A stretch of 10,846 bases of DNA from the NCBI GenBank assembly GCA_020844525.1, contig JAJGAH010000039.1, positions 1 to 10,846 on the forward strand, written 5' to 3'. The translations under genes and the position numbers were made by a program. The number at the start of each line of letters is the position of its first letter. The stretch's first letter is position 1. Source of the stretch: Eubacterium sp. (GTDB lineage: Bacteria > Bacillota > Clostridia > Lachnospirales > Lachnospiraceae). A model generated the notes under the pieces. That model did not search any database. It worked only from the letters and a program-made list of their open reading frames with translations, and was not told where the DNA came from. Positions 5,809-10,846 of this stretch are shown here, piece after piece.

Positions 5809-6933
5809 TTGGAAATCCGGAGAATCATTCTGCCACTGGGGAAATGGTATCAGGCAAATCAAAGAGACCTCCCATGGAGAAGGAGCGGGGATCCTTATAC
5901 TGTGTGGGTATCTGAAATCATGCTGCAGCAGACCCGGGTTGAGACGGTAAAGGAGTATTATATCCGTTTTCTGAAGGCTCTTCCGGATGTCAGGGCACTT
6001 GCGGAATGCCCGGATGACAGGCTGATGAAGCTGTGGGAGGGGCTGGGTTATTACCGGAGGGTCCAGAACATGCAGAAGGCCGCGCGACAGATCGTGGCTG
6101 ACTATAATGGAAAGTTTCCGGATGAAGTCTCAGAACTGAAAAAGCTGAAGGGTATCGGCGATTATACGGCAGGAGCAATTGCTTCTATTGCTTTTCACGA
6201 GCCCTCAGCGGCGGTGGATGGAAATGTCCTGCGGGTGATGACCAGGGTATTGGAGGATTTTTCAGACATCAGCAGCTCGGGATTCAGGAAGGAGATGGAT
6301 ACAGAACTTACAGAGGCTATGCGTCTGGAGCTGGGCGCCCATGGCGGTGTTGCTCCTGGTGATGTAAATCAGGGGATGATGGACCTCGGGGCTACGATCT
6401 GCCTGCCCAATGGTATTCCGGTCTGCGGAACGTGTCCACTGGCACTGTGGTGCCGTTCTCATAAGAATGGGACGGAGACCCGGCTGCCCGTAAAGGCTGC
6501 AAAACGGGCCCGTAAAGTAGAAAACAGGACGATTCTTCTTGTGCGGGAGGGGAACCGGGTCCTCCTCAGACGGCGCCCTGAGAACGGTCTGCTGGCAGGA
6601 ATGTATGAGTATCCAAATCTGGAGGGAATGATGACTGGGAAGGCGGTACTGCGGTGGACAGGAAAACTTGGCCTTCAGGCTGTCTATATACGGCCTCTGG
6701 AAAGCTGCCGGCATGTATTTACACATCTGGAATGGCATATGACCGGTTATGAAGTCCGTGTTGGTGCATTTCCGAACCTCTGCAGTGGCGAATCTTCGGT
6801 GCAGACAGCGGGAAAAGAGAATGATGCAGGATATTTTCTGGCAGAGATTGAGGATGTCAGGAGAAAATATGCCGTTCCATCTGCCTTTAAGGTCTATACA
6901 GAGTATCTGCAGCATCTGTGCCTGCGTAACTGA
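5809..6933 (+). CDS. mutY: A/G-specific adenine DNA glycosylase MutY
   Basis: MutY removes adenine mispaired with 8-oxoguanine in base-excision repair. With the start used here it has 374 residues. The helix-hairpin-helix glycosylase domain has the catalytic Glu in VSEIMLQQT (E36), the hairpin LKGIGDYTAGA (113-123, with Y119 as in Geobacillus MutY) and the catalytic Asp in AVDGNV (D137). The iron-sulfur loop is C198-x7-C206-x2-C209-x5-C215. A C-terminal NUDIX-like domain (about 240-370) that recognises 8-oxoG includes RTILLVREGNRVLLRRR and THLEWHM. I chose a TTG start because AGGGAGG lies exactly 8 nt upstream and the protein then begins at the conserved EIRRIILPLGKWY. The frame is open back to an ATG at 5680, which would add 43 residues unlike the family and has no ribosome site. 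An ATG at 5785 is another weak option. The glycosyltransferase follows 107 nt downstream. Confidence 0.94.
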   Translation: MEIRRIILPLGKWYQANQRDLPWRRSGDPYTVWVSEIMLQQTRVETVKEYYIRFLKALPDVRALAECPDDRLMKLWEGLGYYRRVQNMQKAARQIVADYNGKFPDEVSELKKLKGIGDYTAGAIASIAFHEPSAAVDGNVLRVMTRVLEDFSDISSSGFRKEMDTELTEAMRLELGAHGGVAPGDVNQGMMDLGATICLPNGIPVCGTCPLALWCRSHKNGTETRLPVKAAKRARKVENRTILLVREGNRVLLRRRPENGLLAGMYEYPNLEGMMTGKAVLRWTGKLGLQAVYIRPLESCRHVFTHLEWHMTGYEVRVGAFPNLCSGESSVQTAGKENDAGYFLAEIEDVRRKYAVPSAFKVYTEYLQHLCLRN

Positions 6934-7040
6934 ATCTGCCAGACGGTTAAAAAAGGTGCCTGAGATTGCTTTTTTACAGGCGTTGTGGCATTATATTAAG
7001 GGCGTATCTGCCGAATTCAGGAAGGGATATCATTGATCAT

Positions 7041-8069
7041 ATGAAATTACTCAGTATTGCCGTGCCATGTTATAACTCGGAAAGCTATATGAAAAAATGT
7101 CTGGATTCGCTCCTTGCCGGTGGCGAGGACGTAGAGATTCTGATTGTGGACGATGGCTCTACAAAGGATCGCACACCGGAAATTGCTGATGCGTATCAGG
7201 AGAAATATCCGACAATTGTAAAGGCAATCCACCAGGAAAATAAGGGCCATGGCGGCGCTGTGAATACAGGAATAGACCATGCCACCGGTCTGTACTTCAA
7301 GGTGGTTGACAGTGATGACTGGCTTGGCAAGGGATCTTTTCTGAGCGTGCTGGATACACTGCGGGAGCTTGCTGCAGCGGGCAGGATTGTAGATGTACTG
7401 TTTGCCAACTATGTATACGAGAAGCAGAACCGCAAATACAAAAAGTATGTCATGCGCTATCAGATGTATCTTCCGGAGAACAGGATCTTTGGCTGGGACC
7501 AGGTTAAGCGCATGAATGTCTTTCATTATGTACTCATGCATTCCCTGATTTACCGGACCGGTCTGCTTCGGGAAGTGGGTCTGAGACTGCCGGAGCATAC
7601 TTTTTATGTGGACAATATTTATGCGTTTGTACCGTTCTCAAAGGTAAAGACCATGTATTATCTGAATGTGAATCTTTACCGGTACTTCATCGGACGTTCT
7701 GACCAGAGCGTAAATGAGAAGGTCATGATGTCCCGTTTTCCGCAGCAGCTTCGTGTGGCGTATACTATGCTGGATTATCTGGAACAGTTCCACAAGCTGC
7801 GTCTGCACCCGAAGCAGAGGCAGTTCCTGCTGCATGATGTTTCCATTATCATGATTATTACGACGTCTATGATGCTCCGGTCCGGTGACCCTGAGATCCT
7901 GAAGGAGAGGAAACCGCTGTGGAACCGTCTGAAGAAGGCAGATTATCTGGGATATCTGCAGATCCGGTCCAGCGCCTCTGGCGTGGCAATGAGTCTTCCG
8001 GGCAAGGGCGGCGGCAAGGTCGTCACCAAGGGCTACCACGTAATAGAAAAAGTCTTTGGATTTGACTGA
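7041..8069 (+). CDS. Family 2 glycosyltransferase
   Basis: GT2 (GT-A fold) enzymes transfer a sugar from a nucleotide-sugar to a cell-surface or lipid-linked acceptor. The domain starts at once with KLLSIAVPCYNSESYMKKCLDSLL, followed by EILIVDDGSTKDRT (D37, D38), ENKGHGGAVNTGI and the metal-binding VDSDDW (D90, D92, D93). The C-terminal half (about 110-342) is less typical, with LYRYFIGRSDQSVNEKVMM as its most distinctive part. I see no convincing membrane segment, so the protein is probably cytoplasmic or peripheral. The reading frame can be extended to 6966, but the extra 25 residues are unlike the family, so I start at the ATG of MKLLSI. AGGAAGGG is about 14 nt upstream, a long spacing that may mean weak translation. 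The acceptor is unknown. The gap of 107 bp after mutY holds only weak pairings (such as GCCTG/CAGGC at about 6960-6981), and I call no terminator there. Confidence 0.9.
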   Translation: MKLLSIAVPCYNSESYMKKCLDSLLAGGEDVEILIVDDGSTKDRTPEIADAYQEKYPTIVKAIHQENKGHGGAVNTGIDHATGLYFKVVDSDDWLGKGSFLSVLDTLRELAAAGRIVDVLFANYVYEKQNRKYKKYVMRYQMYLPENRIFGWDQVKRMNVFHYVLMHSLIYRTGLLREVGLRLPEHTFYVDNIYAFVPFSKVKTMYYLNVNLYRYFIGRSDQSVNEKVMMSRFPQQLRVAYTMLDYLEQFHKLRLHPKQRQFLLHDVSIIMIITTSMMLRSGDPEILKERKPLWNRLKKADYLGYLQIRSSASGVAMSLPGKGGGKVVTKGYHVIEKVFGFD

Positions 8070-8124
8070 AGACCGGTGATACATACAGGCAAAAATCATT
8101 GATGAGAAAGAGCAGGAGTCAGGG

Positions 8125-8715
8125 ATGAGAGCAGGTACCGGTTATGATGTGCACAGACTTACAGAGGGGAGAAAGCTGATCCTCTGCGGCGTTGAGATTC
8201 CGTATGAGAAGGGGCTGCTTGGCCATTCTGATGCGGATGTGGCCCTCCATGCCATTATGGATGCGCTTCTCGGGGCGGCGGCGATGAAGGATATCGGCTA
8301 CCATTTTCCGGATACGGACCCGGCTTATGAAGGGGCATCGAGCATGGACCTTCTCCGAAGGGTCGGTGAAATGCTGGATGAAGGCATGTACATCATCTCC
8401 AATATTGACTGTACAATTATTTGTCAGAAACCGAAGCTGCGCCCATATCTGGACCAGATGGCCGGCAATGTTGCAAAAGCACTTGGACTGACGGAGGATC
8501 AGGTCAATATCAAGGCTACGACAGAAGAGGGACTTGGTTTTACGGGCAGAGGCGAGGGGATTGCGGCACAGGCAGTGTGCATGCTGGAGCGGGCGGCGGA
8601 CCAGCTTTCAGCAGAGCGTGTATCTGCTGCATCTGCAGGAGCATCGGGCGGATGTGCCGCGTGTCCGATGCGTACACTGGCAAAAACAGAGGCGGATTCA
8701 CATCAGGCAGGCTGA
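8125..8715 (+). CDS. ispF: 2-C-methyl-D-erythritol 2,4-cyclodiphosphate synthase IspF, with C-terminal tail
   Basis: IspF converts CDP-methylerythritol 2-phosphate to the cyclic diphosphate MEcPP, releasing CMP, in the MEP isoprenoid pathway. It works as a trimer with zinc. The zinc ligands D8 and H10 lie in GTGYDVHRL, and H42 in the [12 protein letters not shown] segment. [22 protein letters not shown] and [17 protein letters not shown] are all intact. The family core normally ends near AVCMLE (about residue 155), giving about 158 residues. Here 196 residues are encoded, with an Ala/Ser-rich tail carrying GGCAACPMR, a CxxC pair absent from the usual enzyme. The start has AGGAG 6 nt upstream. 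cysS begins 49 nt after the stop, with no terminator or T-box leader between them, so they are probably cotranscribed. This agrees with the B. subtilis ispF-to-cysS neighbourhood. Confidence 0.96.
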   Translation: MRAGTGYDVHRLTEGRKLILCGVEIPYEKGLLGHSDADVALHAIMDALLGAAAMKDIGYHFPDTDPAYEGASSMDLLRRVGEMLDEGMYIISNIDCTIICQKPKLRPYLDQMAGNVAKALGLTEDQVNIKATTEEGLGFTGRGEGIAAQAVCMLERAADQLSAERVSAASAGASGGCAACPMRTLAKTEADSHQAG

Positions 8716-8764
8716 CTGCCTTTCCGGAAAACCATTTTTTCAGAACTTCAACAGGAGGCTAAGT

Positions 8765-10255
8765 ATGGCAATCAGGTTTTATAATACTTTGACGAAGACG
8801 AAAGAGGAGTTCAGGCCGATTACACCAGGCAAGGTAACGATGTATGTATGCGGCCCGACCGTTTACAATCTGATTCACATCGGAAATGCCAGACCCATGA
8901 TTGTATTCGATACGCTTCGCCGGTATCTTACGTATAAAGGCTATGATGTGAATTATGTGTCCAATTTTACGGATGTAGATGACAAGATCATTCAGAGGGC
9001 CAACGAAGAGGGTGTGACAGCAGCAGAACTCTCTCAAAGATATATCATGGAGACAAAGAAGGATATGGCGGCAATGAACGTTCTGCCAGCCACCACACAT
9101 CCTCTGGCCACCCAGGAGATTGATGGCATGATCCGCCTGATCAAAGATCTTGAGGAGAAGGGCTTTGCATACAATGTCAACGGAACGGTTTATTTCCGCA
9201 CAAGGAAGGATCCCTCTTACGGCAAGCTTTCACATAAGAATCTGGATGACCTTCGTTCAGGTTTTCGGGACCTGAAAGTCACTGGAGAGGCAGAAAAGGA
9301 AGATCCCCTTGACTTTGTACTCTGGAAACCAAAAAAAGAAGGGGAGCCATTCTGGAAAAGCCCCTGGGGCGACGGAAGACCGGGCTGGCACACAGAGTGC
9401 TGCGTGATGTCGCGAAAGTATCTGCATGCAACGACCATTGACATTCATGCGGGTGGAGAGGATCTGATTTTCCCGCATCATGAAAACGAGATTGCCCAGG
9501 TTGAGTGCTCGACAGGTCAGGAATTTGCGCATTACTGGCTGCATAATGCCTTTCTCAATATTGATAATGTCAAGATGTCCAAATCGCTGGGCAATTTCAA
9601 GACAGTCCGTGAGGTTGGAGAACACTATGATCTGCAGGTGCTCCGGTTCTTCATGCTCTCTGCACACTACAGGAGAGTGCTGAATTTCAGCGCAGACATC
9701 ATGAATTCCGCAAAGGCTTCTCTGGGAAGAATCCGTACGGCGGTAAGCACGCTGAACGATCGTATTGCAAATGCCCCGGCAGATGCGCTCACAGACGCCG
9801 AAAGAGAAAAGCTTGGCGTTGACAAAAACGGCAAGCGAATGGATTTCACTGTGACAACAGATCCGGAAACCGGAGCAGAATGCATTCCCCAGGACATGAG
9901 ACAATATCGCTACGAGTTTGAAAAGGCAATGGATGATGACTTGAATACAGCAGATGCTGAGACCGCAATATTCAATCTTGTAAAATTCGCGAATGTTGAA
10001 GTGAAGCCGGACAGCTCCAGGGCTTTTGCAGAGGCTGTGAAGAAGGAGATTACGGATCTTTCCGGAATCCTGGGACTGATTGTCGATGTGAAAGAAGAGA
10101 ACCTCGACGAAGAAATCGAGAAGAAGATTGCTGAACGGAATGCTGCCCGCAAGGCAAAGGATTTCGCAAGGGCAGATGCGATCCGTGACGAGCTTCTGGC
10201 GAAGGGTATTGTGCTCAAAGATACCAGAGAGGGTGTCCGGTGGGAGAGAAAATGA
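8765..10255 (+). CDS. cysS: Cysteinyl-tRNA synthetase
   Basis: This class I aminoacyl-tRNA synthetase charges tRNA-Cys with cysteine. The HIGH motif is HIGN (38-41) and the KMSKS motif is KMSKS at 270-274. The active-site zinc ligands are present as C29 (MYVCGPTVY), C212 (TECC), H238 and E242 (HHENE). The C-terminal region contains FEKAMDDDLNTADA and ends with the tRNA-binding FARADAIRDELLAKGIVLKDT, a normal finish. At 496 residues it is somewhat longer than usual. The excess is an apparent insert at about 351-378 (DKNGKRMDFTV to PQDM), just before the anticodon-binding helices. The frame is open upstream into ispF, but the start is fixed by AGGAGG 6 nt before the ATG and by the conserved MAIRFYNTLT. 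The stop overlaps the mrnC start (ATGA). Confidence 0.98.
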   Translation: MAIRFYNTLTKTKEEFRPITPGKVTMYVCGPTVYNLIHIGNARPMIVFDTLRRYLTYKGYDVNYVSNFTDVDDKIIQRANEEGVTAAELSQRYIMETKKDMAAMNVLPATTHPLATQEIDGMIRLIKDLEEKGFAYNVNGTVYFRTRKDPSYGKLSHKNLDDLRSGFRDLKVTGEAEKEDPLDFVLWKPKKEGEPFWKSPWGDGRPGWHTECCVMSRKYLHATTIDIHAGGEDLIFPHHENEIAQVECSTGQEFAHYWLHNAFLNIDNVKMSKSLGNFKTVREVGEHYDLQVLRFFMLSAHYRRVLNFSADIMNSAKASLGRIRTAVSTLNDRIANAPADALTDAEREKLGVDKNGKRMDFTVTTDPETGAECIPQDMRQYRYEFEKAMDDDLNTADAETAIFNLVKFANVEVKPDSSRAFAEAVKKEITDLSGILGLIVDVKEENLDEEIEKKIAERNAARKAKDFARADAIRDELLAKGIVLKDTREGVRWERK

Positions 10256-10815
10256 ACGAGAACCATCCATCAGAAAGCCATCCATCCGATGAAGAGACGG
10301 ATCTTGTTACAGAGCTGACACATGATCTGGAGGAAGCCTTTTCGCTTCCTGATTTTTCAGCACGTCAGTTCTCGCCGCTTACACTGGCATATATTGGGGA
10401 CGGGATATATGAGCTGATGATCCGTACGCTTCTTGTGAGACAGTCGGATGCCCCGGTAAATAAACTTCACCGGAGAGCAAGCAGCCTTGTGAAGGCAGAG
10501 ACGCAGTCGGAGATGATCGGCTATCTGCAGGAAAACGGACTTCTCACGGATGAAGAAGAGCGGGTCTTTCACCGTGGCAGAAATTCCAAGGCACTTACCA
10601 GGGCAAAGAATGCCAGCATTCAGGAATACAGACGTGCAACCGGGTTTGAGGCGGTATGCGGATATTTATATCTGAAGGGAGATGTGAAGCGGCTCGTGGA
10701 GCTGGTCGGCCGCGCATTGAATGCGCACGAACAGAGACTTGCATCAAGACCGCATTCCATGCAGGATACCGATGGTGACCCGGAAAATCACACTGGAAAC
10801 CGGTCAGACGTTTAG
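10252..10815 (+). CDS. mrnC: Mini-ribonuclease 3 (Mini-III), 23S rRNA maturation
   Basis: Mini-III is a dimeric RNase III-like nuclease without the double-stranded RNA-binding domain. It trims the ends of the 23S rRNA precursor. The family marks are LAYIGDGIYELMIR (D50, E54), HRRASSLVKAETQ, FHRGRNSK (106-113) and TGFEAVCGYLYLKGD (E133). The core spans about 38-155. Acidic tails of about 35 residues at the N-terminus and about 30 at the C-terminus make it 187 residues long, longer than the roughly 140 of B. subtilis MrnC. The ATG at 10252 overlaps the cysS stop codon as ATGA, with GGGAG 5 nt upstream. A GTG at 10240 in the same frame is possible but less likely. The cysS-mrnC order is conserved in Firmicutes, where a 23S rRNA methyltransferase (rlmB) commonly follows. 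Translational coupling with cysS is likely. Confidence 0.95.
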   Translation: MNENHPSESHPSDEETDLVTELTHDLEEAFSLPDFSARQFSPLTLAYIGDGIYELMIRTLLVRQSDAPVNKLHRRASSLVKAETQSEMIGYLQENGLLTDEEERVFHRGRNSKALTRAKNASIQEYRRATGFEAVCGYLYLKGDVKRLVELVGRALNAHEQRLASRPHSMQDTDGDPENHTGNRSDV

Positions 10816-10831
10816 CGGATCTTTTTCCATC

Positions 10832-10846
10832 AGGGAGAAAGGAAGG
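10832..10846 (+). promoter_or_regulatory. Probable ribosome binding site of the next gene, cut by the window end
   Basis: The last bases, AGGGAGAAAGGAAGG, are purine-rich with two Shine-Dalgarno-like cores and start 17 nt after the mrnC stop codon. No start codon is in view. From the conserved gene order the next gene would be the rRNA methyltransferase rlmB, but this is inference from family context only. Confidence 0.4.

Noticed and set aside
6934..7040. Terminator or promoter between mutY and the glycosyltransferase
   Set aside because: Only weak pairings (A6/T6, GCCTG/CAGGC with a 13-nt loop) and a TATATT without a spaced -35 were found, not enough to call either.
8534..8764. Upstream extension of the cysS reading frame into ispF
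   Set aside because: It overlaps intact ispF in another frame. The AGGAGG and conserved N-terminus place the cysS start at 8765.
8716..8764. Cysteine T-box leader before cysS
   Set aside because: The gap is only 49 nt, with no T-box sequence and no terminator hairpin.
9257..10285. Open minus-strand frame of 342 codons opposite cysS
   Set aside because: It is wholly antisense to an intact cysteinyl-tRNA synthetase. Its translation has no recognisable motif.
10263..10286. Short repeat CCATCCATC twice, 15 bp apart, at the start of mrnC
   Set aside because: It lies in the low-complexity acidic N-terminal tail and is too short to be called a functional repeat.

Overview
The window looks like about 10.8 kb of chromosome from a Gram-positive Clostridia-type anaerobe, most likely a member of the Lachnospiraceae. 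This rests on the protein style (GH25 lysozyme with a lysine-rich N-terminus, TSCPD protein, MutY with a C-x7-C-x2-C-x5-C iron-sulfur loop), strong Shine-Dalgarno sites, sigma-A type promoters, a CIRCE operator, and the ispF-cysS-mrnC gene block known from Firmicutes. No database search was possible, so the taxonomy is an inference. No tRNA, rRNA, CRISPR array, insertion sequence or prophage gene was seen.

Layout. Left part, plus strand: the 3' portion of a radical SAM/SPASM-like gene cut by the window edge, a strong hairpin terminator, a membrane-anchored or lipid-anchored GH25 lysozyme, and an AraC-family regulator preceded by a perfect 17-bp tandem repeat. Middle, minus strand: an hsp20 small heat-shock gene, convergent with the AraC gene across a shared hairpin, with a near-consensus promoter overlapped by a CIRCE (HrcA) operator. 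Next comes a two-gene unit read leftwards, HAD phosphatase then a small TSCPD protein, with its own near-perfect promoter. Right part, plus strand: mutY, a family 2 glycosyltransferase, ispF, cysS and mrnC, running off toward a further gene whose ribosome binding site appears to close the window.

How the genes relate. ispF (isoprenoid precursor synthesis), cysS (cysteinyl-tRNA synthetase) and mrnC (23S rRNA maturation) form a housekeeping block, with cysS and mrnC overlapping as ATGA. It matches the Bacillus subtilis ispD-ispF-gltX-cysE-cysS-mrnC-rlmB order without gltX and cysE. mutY and the glycosyltransferase lie upstream on the same strand but may be separate units. The remaining genes are mostly independent single-gene units with their own signals.

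I see no clearly new multi-gene system. The most notable points are the CIRCE-controlled hsp20 with a long structured leader, the 17-bp tandem repeat over the candidate AraC promoter, a HAD phosphatase that appears to carry three extra loops, and several start codons (mutY, TSCPD, mrnC, glycosyltransferase, possibly GH25) that differ from the longest reading frame.
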